A stretch of DNA of 64,000 nt from Sva-07 sp963716095 (GCA_963716095.1 CAVQSV010000008.1:58564-122563); one strand, 5' to 3'. Shown: positions 26,454 through 36,880, numbered from the stretch's first letter. The notes: generated by a model from the letters alone, not told the origin. Numbers and translations are program-made.

Positions 26454-26523
26454 GCTGTCACCAGGGTTGGCTCCGCCAGGTCCAGAGGCAACGATTTGCT
26501 GGTCGTGCAGGACGGACTTCCCG

Positions 26524-28162
26524 TCAACGCGGTTGGCTGCGCACGACGACGAGTCCGATGAGCGCAGCGAGGGCGGGAATCCGCACGACCGCTCGGCGAT
26601 CCTTGTCCTTGGCTGCTTCTGAGAGCTGGTCGTACGAGACGAGATCAGGGTGCGTCCTGCGCCCGTTGTCCCGCTCGGCGCCGTAGGACCCACCCGTCGG
26701 CTTCGCGTTCTCTGCTCCACCGTTGGTGTTCGAGCCGAGCCAGCTCTTCGATCTCCTCGTCGGCGAACGTCGACCGAGTCACTGCGCACATCGCTCAGCT
26801 CACAGCCGATCTTGTCGAGCTTCTCGCCGAAGCTGTTGACCTGGGCGCGGTTGGCTTGACGATAGGTCTCATCGAGATCCGACCAATCGCGATCCACCGC
26901 TGCAGCGGTGTCCGGTCGACCTCGAGTGGTCGTGAGATAGTCGAGGTGGACGAGGCGCGCCATGAGTTCGACCGGCCCATAGGACAGTAGGTCCGGGGTC
27001 TCGACGAGACTCAACGGATCGACGAACACCATCCGCCCTGAGTCGGCCCGGGATTCGCTCCGAATCGGCTTCTTGCCGGCCGGGCAGAGCCCGACGACGA
27101 TGTCGTCTGGGCGGTCGGTGGCAAGCCGTGCGACGTCATCGATCGTCTTCGCGCTGTCCGACCACTGCACGATGGTCAGCGTGTGAAACGGCGTGTCCGG
27201 GTCGCGGTCATCGGCAGCGGGAGCGGTCGACGTGTCCTGTGGCGTGGGTTCGCGTTGGCAGAGTGTCGGAACCCCGAGCATCGCTCGTGCGCGGTGACTC
27301 CGGATACAGAGCGAGGCGAGGTCCGCGACGAGCGGCGTATCGCCGACCAACCTGACTTCGAGCGCCATGGTCCGGTCGAGCGCTGCATCGACCGAGGCGA
27401 ACAGATCGGTGGTGATGAACTCGACGACTGCAGCCGCGTCAGGCTGCTCATGTTGATGTACTCGACGATCACGTGGTCGGTACCGACACGTTCGAGTTCT
27501 TCTTGCTGAAGTCGCCGACACAACGTGGACGAGTCGATCTGCACCTTGACGTTCATTGCGCCGTCGCCTGCCGGCGCTGCGAGCTGACGGAGTCGAGCGG
27601 CGACGTCGATGTCGACACCGTCCTGACCAGTCGCAACGTGGACGAGCCTCGCGTGAGCAGCACCTGCAGCGACCAGGGTCGACGAATCACTCACGCTCCC
27701 GTTGATCACTGCCCAACGAGGTCGATCGAACAGCTCGTCCTTGGCGAGCGCAGCATCCTCGTCCACCACGATGACACAGGGTTCGCCGCGCGATGCCAGT
27801 TGCTCTGCGATCAACCGCCCGCTGGCGCCGCAACCAATCAAGACGACATGGCCCGTTCGGCTGCGAGCTCGTCGACGTCGAAACCACCGTTCTGTTCGTC
27901 CCCGGAACAACTCGAACGCAGCGAACGCCGTCACCAGCGGGCCGGCCAGCTGAGCGAACTCCAATGAGGGTGGCACCTCACCCGAGGTGAGCAGGCTGTT
28001 CCCAGTGGGGCCGAAGAGGTTCAGTACGCCGGCCGAAACGTTGGCCCAGCTCGTGTCTCCGCCCACCGTCCGCAGGTACTGACGAAGACCGACCGCGCCG
28101 AACACGACGACCGCCAACGCCAGTCCGGCGAAGCCGACTCGGACCAGCCGCTTCCTACTCAT
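26524..28162 (-). CDS. Two-helix membrane protein with TrkA-N domain and C-terminal RyR domain; three single-base frameshifts
   Basis: With three one-base corrections the region codes for 545 residues. Order: membrane helix 9-27, hydrophobic helix about 66-86, basic segment WFRRRRARSR, Rossmann NAD-binding domain (GHVVLIGCGASGR), a second alpha/beta part, then an RyR domain (ETYRQANRAQVNS; LARLEHQRWSRERE; THPDLVSYDQLSE; KDKDRRAVVRIP). Breaks: a lost base near 27440 (INMSS to DAAAVVEF), a surplus base near 26774 (SDS to STFADEE), and one near 26686 (GW-V to YGAERD). RyR and TrkA-N fusions are a known bacterial architecture, thought to sense ligands and control ion flow. GGGAG precedes ATG 28162. 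It is divergent from a TIR-domain gene, suggesting a joint system (inference). Confidence 0.75.
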
Positions 28163-28322
28163 CACCGCTCCCTCGGGCCCGAACGCCTGGTGCACACCAC
28201 GTTCTGGTCACCACGATGGCCCTGACGCTACTGCACGTCGCCGCGAGGTCACTGGCCAGAGCCGCAGCCAGGTCGCTCAGCAATCGGCCAGGGTCGCCCC
28301 CGCCACCTAGTCTCGCCGGCAG

Positions 28323-31300
28323 GTGAGAACCCTGCGAAACCACGACGCCTTCATCTCGTACAGCCACTCGGCCGACGGCCAACTGGCTCCGGCGCTGCAG
28401 ACCGGGCTGCAGCAGTTGGCCAAGCCGTGGTCGAAACGTCGTGCCCTCGAGGTGTTCCGCGACCAGACCGGACTCTCGGCCAGCCCTGACCTCTGGGGAT
28501 CGATCACGACGGCGATGGACTCGTCGCAGTGGTTCATCCTGCTCGCTTCGCCGGAGGCGGCGCAGTCGGAGTGGGTCGACCAGGAGGTGGCGCGATGGTT
28601 GGACAGCGCTCCGGATGCCGCGAGCCGGATCCTGCCGGTGCTGACGGCGGGCACGCTCGCCTGGGACGCCAGTGCCGGCACCTTCACCGCCGACACCGAC
28701 GCAGTTCCACCGGCGCTGGAGCGGGCGTTCACCGCCGAACCGCGACACATCGACCTCCGCTGGGCCCACGACGACACGCAGCTCGACCTCGGCAACCCGC
28801 GATGGCGACAGGCGGTTGCGGAGGTCGCTGCTCCGCTGCACGGCGTCGGTCAGGACGAACTCGTCGGGGAGGACGTTCGCCAACACCGAAAGACGGTGCG
28901 AGCCCGGCGGTTGGCGTTCGTCTCCCTGACGGTTCTGACCATTGGAGCCCTGATCGCCTCGCTGCTGGCTGTGCGCAGCGCCAACGAAGCCGACGCGCAG
29001 CGGGCTGCCGCGGTCGAGCAGCAGCAGACTGCCGAGGAACAACAGCAGATCGCCGAGGACAACGCTGCGATCTCGGCATCCCGGGCGTTCGCGGCGCAAT
29101 CCGAGACGCTGATCGCCGACGATCCCGAACTGGCTGTGCTGCTCGCCGTCGAGGGTCTGTGGCCGGACGTCGATCGGCCACAGTCCTCGGACCTGGCCAC
29201 CGACGAGGCCGCCACAGCACTTCGCAACAGTCTCAACCAACTGCTCCATGGCGACTGGCGGCCGGTTGGTCTCCGGCTGCCGATCGACGCGACGTCGATC
29301 GCGATCGACCCATCGGGGACCCGGATCGCATCGTTCGGCGGGTCCGGTGTCGAGATCTGGGACATCGACTCCGGCGAGCGCACCCTCGGGCCGATCGAGG
29401 TCTCGCCGATCGACGATCCGCAACTCGACTTCTCGCCGGATGGTCGCCGGGTACTGGTACACGACGGCGGCCGACAGCAATTCGACCTCGGGCCGACCTT
29501 CGAAGTCACCGGTCTTGTCCCACAGCCGGCGTCCGTCATCGACGCAAGCACCGGAGACACCGTCACACTTGCCGACTCGTCCGGCACGGCGGCGTGGTTG
29601 CCGGACGGATCGTTGATCGTCGTCGACGAGGCGGCGAGTTCGGTGTCGACGCGAACGATCGATTCCGATGACACGACCGACCTCGTCGACGTTCCAGGAG
29701 CACCGATCACCGAAGTGGTCGCGCTGGCATCGGGCGCGTTCGTTGTCGACACCCAAGGTGGCCCGACGTTGGTCCGCTCCGGTTCGATCGAAGCGTTCCC
29801 GGCGGCAGACGACGGAGAATTCGGGCTTCCCAGCAACTCGACCTGGGCGGCTGCGGAGAATGGCGACGTGATCCACCGCTACGAAATGGAAGTGTTCGAG
29901 GACGATCCGACTCAAGTGGCGTTCACGACCTACAGCCTCGACCTCGATGCTGGACAGTGGTCGCGCCATGGCGACCAAGCGGTCGCCCCCGGCACACTCG
30001 CCGCGTCGTCCGACGGCGCGTTCCTGGCCGCGGCCGACGGCATCGTCGAGCAGGGGCTCGGCGATGTGGTGATCGGTGTGCCCGATCGCGGTGCGGCCGT
30101 GCACGTCTGGCACCCGGCGCCCTTCGCCACGAGTTTCAGCATTCCCGCCAACGACGCCCGAGACGTCGCGTGGGTCCCGGGCACGCGACGTCTCGCGATC
30201 GCCTCGCAACGCGGGGTGGAGTTCGTCGAGGTCGAGCGCGACGCCGCTTCCCGTCGCGGGTGCAGCGCTCGCACGCAGCGACGATGGTTCCGTCGCAGCG
30301 TCGTACGGTCACTACGACAGTGAAGTGGCCGTCTGGACCGATTCGTTGGCGGTGCCGTCGGCGAGATATCAGACCCTTGTTGGTGTCGAGGGTGAGTTCT
30401 ACACCGATCCTGCAGGGCCGCTGTTGACGCTGCGCGGCGACGGGGGCGAGCTGGCGGTTGTCGGCAGCGAAACCGGAGAGGTGGCAGTCCTCGACGTGCA
30501 GACAGGCGAGCAGCGATTGCTCGAGATCGAGCGAGCGCTGTTGTATCCGATTCGCTATTCGCTCGATGGCACGGCCTTGGCGGGACGAACCTCGGAGGGC
30601 CAGATCGTCGTGGTCGACGTCGCCACCGGTGATGTGTTGTTCGAGCAAGATGTCAGCGTCGACGACGTCTGTTGCTTCGACGGTCCGGTCGAGTGGGTCG
30701 GTGACGGCGCGCTGCTGTACGCCGAGCTCGACGACGCAACGGAGGGCATCTCCGAAGTCGTGCTCGACACCGCTGAACGGCGGATCGTCACGTCGGGGCT
30801 CGCCGCGCGCCCGTTCTCGCTGGACGTGTCGCCCGATGGCTCCACGGTGGCGGTCGGGCTCGAGAACGGCGACGTGGTCCTCATCGAACGGGCGAGCGGG
30901 GAGATCCAGGCGACGCTGTCCGGACACACGGACGCGGTGACCAGCGTCGCGTTCGGGGAGAACGGCGACGAGCTACTGAGCGCGAGCGAGACGATCCTGC
31001 TGCGGTCGATACCCGACGGTGCGACGCTGTGGTCGACGAACGAGGTCCCTGCATTCGCCACGCTGGGGTGGCGTCAGGCCCTGTTCGCCGACAGCGGGGC
31101 GTTCTTCGCTGGGTCGGACCGTCGTACGATTCGCGTCTCCGGGCCGGACCCAGTGTTGGCGTGCGCCTCGGTGAGCGACTTCGCCATCGACCGCGTCGAG
31201 CAGGTGACGGGGCGGGTCTCGGCGTGTCGTCGTGTGCCCGAGCTTCAGGCCGACGGCACGGTGCCGGAGACGGCTCGGCCGATACCGCCTCCGGTGATCA

Positions 31301-31635
31301 CCCTCCCGATCATCCCGATCGAGCCGGTACCGGCGGGGAGCGGTGAGCAAGGTTCGAGCGATGTCGTCCCACCCCCCGCAACGCCAACCATCGATGTGAC
31401 GCTGACGTGCCCTGCATTCGTCGACAACGAGCAGTTCCCGATCGTCGAGGGTGAACGCGGCGTGTCGGTCGAGTTGGTTCAACGGGGCCTGTTCGATCTC
31501 GGATACCCCGTCGACGTCGATGGCTGTCTCGGGCCGGGCACCGCCGTAGCGATCCGCGAGTTCCAGGCGGCGTCGGGTCTCCCCGTCTCGGGCGAGATCG
31601 ATACCCAGACGTGGCAGGCGGTCACCGTCGGGTGA
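28323..31635 (+). CDS. TIR domain - membrane helix - beta-propeller - peptidoglycan-binding protein; one frameshift near 30249
   Basis: Corrected length is about 1,103 residues. A TIR domain (1-150: DAFISYSH, VFRDQTGLSASPDLW, and SEWVDQE with Glu88 at the NADase catalytic position) is followed by a membrane helix (197-217), an AEEQQQ-rich coiled coil, the helical AVLLAVEGLWP segment usual before WD40 repeats, propeller repeats (about 320-930), a Pro-rich linker and a C-terminal PG_binding_1 module (GLFDLGYPVDVDGCLG, AIREFQAASGLPVSGEID). A surplus T in GCTTCCC breaks the frame between RDAA and PVAGAALARSDDG. The topology suggests TIR inside and sensor outside. GTG 28323 has no strong ribosome site. 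It lies 160 bases from the divergent RyR gene. Confidence 0.78.
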
Positions 31636-31636
31636 T

Positions 31637-31654
31637 TCCCGATCGGTCTCGGGA
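31637..31654 (+). terminator. Small hairpin after the TIR gene
   Basis: TCCCGA and TCGGGA form a 6-pair stem with a 6-base loop directly after the stop codon. It is weak and has no U-tract, so it is only a possible terminator. Confidence 0.3.
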
Positions 31655-31791
31655 TCTCGGTCATCGCGAACAGCGGCCGACGAACGCCACTCGGCACGTT
31701 GGTGGTTGCAACCAGTCCGATGACCGACGGACTCCGCCCGTGACGATCCGTGCTGTCGCCGCTCTCGCCTCAGCCGCTGTCAGATCCGGAC

Positions 31792-32667
31792 TCAGGTTCG
31801 AGACGGTCGAGCAGGTTCGGCGATCGCGCGAAGGGTGGCGGCGAGATCTTCGGGGACGACCGGGTTGAAGTACTCGCCGGTCGCGACCTCGGCTGCGGCG
31901 ATGAATCGCTGGACGCCTGCAGCACGCCATGGTGACACGATGTCGATGTTGAACCAGGCCTGCGGCCAGTCGTCGCCGTCGGTCGGTCGCTGGTGCAGCC
32001 ACATCATGTAGGGCAGCGCCCGATCGTACAGCGCATCGAGTCGGGTGAACGCGTCGACGAGAACCGACGCCAAGGCGTCGCGCCGGTGATCGTCGAGTGA
32101 GACCACGTCGGGCAGCTGGGTGTCCGGTGCGATCGACAGCGCGACCGGGAACGGGCTGGCGACGGGTACCGACACGGTCCATCCGTCGGTGACGTTCACC
32201 AATCGGTCACCGGGGTCGACGTCGGGCTTCCATCCGGCGCGGAGGAGCGCGAGTTGGCGCTCGGGCACGTGATCGAACGCGTAGATCTGGCCATGGGGAT
32301 GTGTGATTGTCGCACCGATCTCGGGCCCGCGGTTCTCGAACACGAGCACGTAGTCAATGTCGTCGCGAGATCCGAGTGCAGTAGTGCGCTCGGCCCACAG
32401 GTCGACGACCCGGCGGGCGCCGGCAACGCCGAGCGATGCGAACGTCGCGTCGTGATCGGAGGTGTACAGGACCACCTCGCATCGCTCGTCGAGCATCGCC
32501 GGCCAGCGGTTCGGGAACCAGCGAACTTCATAGGGCTCCGGTGCCTCGACCCCGCCGACGCAGAACGGGCAGCCGCTGGACGGCAGATTCGGTCGTCCCT
32601 GGCGTCCGCCTACGACGTGGACGCGGGTGCCGAGGACAGGATCGACGCGGAGATCTTCGGATGCCAT
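31792..32667 (-). CDS. galT: Galactose-1-phosphate uridylyltransferase family protein
   Basis: A 291-residue HIT-superfamily nucleotidyl transferase, somewhat short for GalT (about 330-350). The active-site motif is THPHGQIYAF, in which the second His of HPH is the nucleotidylated residue. A CPFC pair near residue 32 would bind zinc with later histidines, EVRWFPNRWPAM follows, and MMWLHQRPTD lies near the end. It would transfer UMP between UDP-glucose and galactose-1-phosphate. It follows the ABC ATPase gene by a few bases and is the last gene of the sugar transporter operon, so the imported sugar may contain galactose. A TTG at 32676 is an alternative start. Confidence 0.85.
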   Translation of the reverse strand: MASEDLRVDPVLGTRVHVVGGRQGRPNLPSSGCPFCVGGVEAPEPYEVRWFPNRWPAMLDERCEVVLYTSDHDATFASLGVAGARRVVDLWAERTTALGSRDDIDYVLVFENRGPEIGATITHPHGQIYAFDHVPERQLALLRAGWKPDVDPGDRLVNVTDGWTVSVPVASPFPVALSIAPDTQLPDVVSLDDHRRDALASVLVDAFTRLDALYDRALPYMMWLHQRPTDGDDWPQAWFNIDIVSPWRAAGVQRFIAAAEVATGEYFNPVVPEDLAATLRAIAEPARPSRT

Positions 32668-32672
32668 CGCCG

Positions 32673-33842
32673 TCAACGCAGCGGACGACCGTCGGCCGGG
32701 TCGAAGAAGTGGGCGAGATGGGTCTTGAGGGCCAATCGGATGTGTTCGCCCATGGCGACGATGTGGATCCCGTCGATGCGGGCGATGATCGGGGTGCCGT
32801 CCAACACTGCATCGTCGTCCGGGTCGACCATCTCGCCGTCGATCGACACCGGAGGGATGTCGAATCTGGTGTGGACGTGCACTTCGGCACCCATCGCCTC
32901 GGCGAGGTCGACATCGACCCCGATGATCTGGTCATCGGCGACGTCGATGTCGCCGGCGAGGGCAAAGTGCTCGGGCCGCATGCCGAAGATCACCTCCGAG
33001 CCGTGACGCTCCAGCAGCCCCGGATACCGCTCGACGGCGCCTGGCGCGAGCCGGACTCGATGATCGGCGAACGAGACGAACACCTCCCCTCGCTCGACCG
33101 TGACCTCGGACGTGATCAGGTTCATCGCCGGGCTCCCGATGAACGACGCCACGAACAGGTTCGCCGGCACGAGGTAGAGCTGTTGCGGCGGCGCCACCTG
33201 CTGCAGGATGCCGTTGCGCATGACCGCGACGCGGTGGCCCATCGTCATTGCCTCGATCTGGTCGTGGGTGACGTAGACCATCGTCGTGCCGAGCCGCGCC
33301 TGCAATTGAATGATGTCGGAACGCATCTGGACGCGCAGCTTGGCGTCGAGGTTCGACAGGGGTTCGTCCATCAGGAACACCTTGGGGGAGCGAACGATGG
33401 CGCGGCCCATGGCGACGCGTTGACGCTGGCCGCCCGACAGGGCCTTGGGAAGGCGGTCGAGGTATTCGGTGAGCCCGAGCATCTCGGCGGCGTCCTCGAC
33501 ATACCGTTTCGCCTCGTTCTTGTCCATCTTGGCGACCTCGAGCGCGAACCCGATGTTCTCCCGGACGGTCATGTGTGGGTACAGCGCGTAGTTCTGGAAG
33601 ACCATGGCGATGTCGCGGTCACCCGGCGGCAGGTCGTTGACGACCTGGTCGTCGATGCTCAGTTCGCCTCCGGTGATCTCCTCGAGCCCGGCGAGCATCC
33701 GCAACGCCGTCGACTTGCCGCAGCCCGATGGGCCGACGAGGACCATGAACTCGCCATCGGCGATCTCGAGATCGAGGGCGTCGACAGCCTTCGGCCCGTC
33801 CTTGTAGCGCTTGGTGACCTGAGAGAAGGTGACTGCTGACAT
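32673..33842 (-). CDS. Sugar ABC transporter ATP-binding protein (UgpC/MsmK type)
   Basis: A 389-residue ATPase with Walker A GPSGCGKST, Q-loop VFQNYALYPHM, signature LSGGQRQR, Walker B VFLMDEP, the H-loop in YVTHDQ, and a C-terminal OB/TOBE regulatory domain from about residue 240 that is typical of multi-sugar importers. It energises the two permeases encoded just upstream. The gene starts 9 bases after the MalG-type permease gene ends and runs into galT, with no terminator between them. Confidence 0.93.
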   Translation of the reverse strand: MSAVTFSQVTKRYKDGPKAVDALDLEIADGEFMVLVGPSGCGKSTALRMLAGLEEITGGELSIDDQVVNDLPPGDRDIAMVFQNYALYPHMTVRENIGFALEVAKMDKNEAKRYVEDAAEMLGLTEYLDRLPKALSGGQRQRVAMGRAIVRSPKVFLMDEPLSNLDAKLRVQMRSDIIQLQARLGTTMVYVTHDQIEAMTMGHRVAVMRNGILQQVAPPQQLYLVPANLFVASFIGSPAMNLITSEVTVERGEVFVSFADHRVRLAPGAVERYPGLLERHGSEVIFGMRPEHFALAGDIDVADDQIIGVDVDLAEAMGAEVHVHTRFDIPPVSIDGEMVDPDDDAVLDGTPIIARIDGIHIVAMGEHIRLALKTHLAHFFDPADGRPLR

Positions 33843-33851
33843 GGTGGGGCC

Positions 33852-35051
33852 TCACTTGAGTCCGCTGGAGGCGGAGTTCTCGACGAAGTAGCGTTGGGCG
33901 AACAGGAACACCAGAATCGGTGGGGTCATGGCGAGGACGGCACCGGCGAACACCAGGTTGGTGTCGGTGCTCGAACGCCCGCCGAGCGTGGCAAGGGTGA
34001 GCGTGAGCAATCCATTGTCGGGGTTGCCCGAGTTGATGATGACCAGCGGCCAGAAGAACGAGTTCCACGCATAGAGGAACCCGAAGGTGGCGAGCGTGGC
34101 GATGGCCGGTCGTGCGAGTGGCACCATCACCTTCCACAAGATCGTCGAGCGACTCGCCCCGTCGATCAACGCTGCCTCTTCGATCTCCTTCGGGATCCCG
34201 AGGAAGAATTGGCGCATCAGGAACGTGCCGTACGCCGTGAAGACGAACGGGATGATCAAGGCGACGAGGTTGTCGGTCCAGCCCAGCTGGAGCATCAGCT
34301 GGAACAGCGGGATGATCAGGACCACGAACGGGATCATCACCGAGCCGAGATAGAGCAGGAACAGCTTGTCGCGGCCCGTGAAGTCGATGCGTGCGAACGC
34401 GTAGCCGCCGAGGATCGACGTCACGATCTGTCCGACGACCACTGCGATGGTGACCAAGACGGTGTTGGTCAACGACCGGCCCAGGTTCTTCTCGGTGATC
34501 ACCTCCGAGAAGTTCTCGAAACGCGGCCCGAAGATTCGCTCTGGGGTCGCAAGGTTGACCAACTCGACCACCGACTCGCCCTCGCCGTCGAGTGGCGCGA
34601 ACAGGCCGCCGACGGTCAGGCGGGCACGGAACACCTCCACCTCTTCCCCGTCGACGTCGAGCAGGTAGACCGTCTCCTCGTCGCCGTCGACGACGGTGGT
34701 GCGGTCGGTCTCGAGGCCGTCGGTCGGTGGGCGAGCGATGATCACCTCAGGGTCGTCCAGCCGGCGAAACTCAGCGATCGGGACGTCGTCTTCGACCAGT
34801 GCGTACTCACCGTCGCGTCCGGGCAGTTCGTAGACCGTGGCACTGTCGAAACCGAGTTCCGGATCGGTGACGGTGGTCTCGGTGCGCGGGATCAGCGACG
34901 GCGGATAGGTGAAGATGTCGGTGTTGCGCTTCATCGACGTCGACACGGCGACGACGAAGGGGAACAGCACAATGATCGCGACCGTGATCAGTAGTGCGTA
35001 GGTCGCAACCCGAACTGCGGTTGCTTTCGGACCCTTGCGTTTGACGCTCAT
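33852..35051 (-). CDS. Sugar ABC transporter permease (MalG type) with large extracytoplasmic insert
   Basis: A 399-residue permease; MalG-type proteins are usually 270-300 residues. After the first helix (ALLITVAIIVLFPFVVAVS) comes an insert of about 130 acidic residues (about 55-185) before the core NTVLVTIAVVVGQIVTSILG. The cytoplasmic coupling helix is EEAALIDGASRSTILWKVMV (EAA motif). The insert should face outside and could contact the binding protein. Its ATG overlaps the stop of the MalF-type gene (ATGA). Confidence 0.9.
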   Translation of the reverse strand: MSVKRKGPKATAVRVATYALLITVAIIVLFPFVVAVSTSMKRNTDIFTYPPSLIPRTETTVTDPELGFDSATVYELPGRDGEYALVEDDVPIAEFRRLDDPEVIIARPPTDGLETDRTTVVDGDEETVYLLDVDGEEVEVFRARLTVGGLFAPLDGEGESVVELVNLATPERIFGPRFENFSEVITEKNLGRSLTNTVLVTIAVVVGQIVTSILGGYAFARIDFTGRDKLFLLYLGSVMIPFVVLIIPLFQLMLQLGWTDNLVALIIPFVFTAYGTFLMRQFFLGIPKEIEEAALIDGASRSTILWKVMVPLARPAIATLATFGFLYAWNSFFWPLVIINSGNPDNGLLTLTLATLGGRSSTDTNLVFAGAVLAMTPPILVFLFAQRYFVENSASSGLK

Positions 35052-36766
35052 GCCATACCCCCGGTCGCTCCTTCACGGTCGCGTCGGAACTGGGCGAAGG
35101 TGAACACGAAGATGATTGCGAACAGTACCCAGGCGAGTGCTGAGGCGTAGCCACGGTTGTTGTCCTTGAACGCCTCGTTGTAGAGCGCGATCACCGGTGT
35201 CATCGTGGCGTTGTCGGGCCCGCCCGGTTGGGGCGTCGACAGGATCCAGACGATGTCGAACAACTGCAGCGCGAGGATCGACGTGGTGATCAAGACATAG
35301 AAGGTGGTGTTGCGGAGTTGTGGCACGGTGATCCGGCGGAAGATCTTCCACGCCCGGGCGCCGTCGATCTCGGCGGCTTCGTACAGTTCCTTGGGAATGG
35401 CCTGGTGCCCGGCGAGATAGAGCACGGTGTTGAAGCCGAAGCTCATCCAGGCGAACACGATCACCATGGCGAGCAGCGCAGTCGAGTTGCTGCTCAGCCA
35501 CGCCTGACCTTCCGCAGGCGCATCGACGAACGGCAAGATGTCGCCGGCCCGCTTGATCAGATAGTTGATCCAGCCCACCGTCGACTGGAACAGCTGTCCC
35601 CAGATGATCGCCACGCCGATGACACCGGCAACCGACGGGATGAAGTAGACGGCACGAAAGATCTTCATTCCGCGAAGCTGCGAGGCGAGAATGCTCGACA
35701 AGCCGAGCGCCGGCAGCACCGAGAGTGGAACGGCGAGCACCAGGAAGACGGTGATGTTGCGCAGCGACAACCAGAACGTGACATCTCGGGCGCCGATCAC
35801 CCAGTTCTGCCCGAACCAGTCGAGGTGCATCAGCACCTGATAGTTCGACTTCAAGACCTCGACGCCGGCGTTGGCAGCGGGCGCACTTGCGAAGTCGAGA
35901 CTGAGCGCCTGGGTGTAGTTGTCGATGCCGACGAAGCTGCGGCTCGTTCCGGTCGTCTTCCAGTCGTAGAAGCTGACGATCAGCGAGAACAACACCGGAC
36001 CGGCAAAGAAGAAGAGGAACCCGAGCAGGTTCGGCGAGAGGAACGCGAGCCCGGTCAGGGTGCGCTCGGTGCTGGCGGTGGTGCCGAAGATTCGCCCGAC
36101 CTCGCGCTGCCACATGAACCTCGTTGCGGCGAACGAGGCGGCGGCGAGCAGCAGCGTGGCGATCGTGACCGGCTGCACGATTCGTTCGAGGACCACGGAG
36201 ATCAGCCCGCTCGGGTCGGCGGCGACGACGAACCACGCCGATCCGATCGCGGCGACCACCCATCCGGCTCGCCGGAGGAGTCGTGGACCTGGAGCGGTCG
36301 GGCGGTTGGTAGCGATCTGTCCGGCAAGCAGCACCCAGAGCAGCCCCACGGAGACGACGAGGAACGGGACGAATGCTTTGCTCAGGCCTTCGCCGAGCTT
36401 GCCGATGGCCGTGAACCCATCGAGTTGATGGACGAACGCCACGATCGTCACGACGAATGTCAGGTAGCTCACAACGAGCGACGCGGTGCGCCCCCAGCGA
36501 CGCCGTTGTTGCACGCCGAATGCGGCCGCCGCGTGCGCGATGAAGGTTCCGATGGCGAAGACCCGCAAGAACACGCCGATCGTCGCCGGCAATTCCTCCT
36601 CGCCGGTGCGGCTCGCGAGCAGCATCATGACGACCGCGGAGGCGACCCCTCCGAGGTGCCACAGCACGACCAGTGGCAGCCGTCGTTGCACGTCTTGGGC
36701 TGCCGGACCGCGATCGCGTCGCCCGACTGCCGGCGACTCGCGCCCCGTCACGGTGGTATCGGCCAT
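35048..36766 (-). CDS. Sugar ABC transporter permease (MalF type) with additional N-terminal membrane domain
   Basis: A 572-residue permease. Residues from about 240 (LAFLSPNLLGFLFFFAGPVL) to the end are a standard MalF-type unit with the EAA helix ELYEAAEIDGARAWKIFRRI. In front lie about 230 extra residues with some six hydrophobic helices (such as FVPFLVVSVGLLWVLLAGQI), not part of the usual family. E. coli MalF also has extra N-terminal helices but far fewer residues. AGGAGG sits 8 bases before ATG 36766, which fixes the start. A large hairpin separates it from the binding protein gene upstream. Confidence 0.88.
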   Translation of the reverse strand: MADTTVTGRESPAVGRRDRGPAAQDVQRRLPLVVLWHLGGVASAVVMMLLASRTGEEELPATIGVFLRVFAIGTFIAHAAAAFGVQQRRRWGRTASLVVSYLTFVVTIVAFVHQLDGFTAIGKLGEGLSKAFVPFLVVSVGLLWVLLAGQIATNRPTAPGPRLLRRAGWVVAAIGSAWFVVAADPSGLISVVLERIVQPVTIATLLLAAASFAATRFMWQREVGRIFGTTASTERTLTGLAFLSPNLLGFLFFFAGPVLFSLIVSFYDWKTTGTSRSFVGIDNYTQALSLDFASAPAANAGVEVLKSNYQVLMHLDWFGQNWVIGARDVTFWLSLRNITVFLVLAVPLSVLPALGLSSILASQLRGMKIFRAVYFIPSVAGVIGVAIIWGQLFQSTVGWINYLIKRAGDILPFVDAPAEGQAWLSSNSTALLAMVIVFAWMSFGFNTVLYLAGHQAIPKELYEAAEIDGARAWKIFRRITVPQLRNTTFYVLITTSILALQLFDIVWILSTPQPGGPDNATMTPVIALYNEAFKDNNRGYASALAWVLFAIIFVFTFAQFRRDREGATGGMA

Positions 36767-36827
36767 CGTCACCCCCTCCTCGAGAACCCGGGCCTCACCG
36801 TAGGTGGGCCCATCACAGAACAACCTG

Positions 36828-36866
36828 CCGACGTACACGATGTGCGATGCACATCGTGTACGTCGG
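36828..36866 (-). promoter_or_regulatory. Perfect 18-pair hairpin between the binding-protein gene and the permease genes
   Basis: CCGACGTACACGATGTGC and its exact complement flank a 3-base loop, 14 bases after the binding-protein stop. In ABC operons such stems often protect the 3' end of the binding-protein message or reduce read-through to the permeases. No U-tract is present. Confidence 0.75.
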
Positions 36867-36880
36867 CGTCGTATCGGACG

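Noticed and set aside
25761..26523. Continuation of the RyR-frame beyond the RyR domain into the CitE gene
   Set aside because: Family-like RyR sequence moves to other frames at 26774 and 26686 and ends at a stop at 26524; the continuing frame is antisense to CitE.
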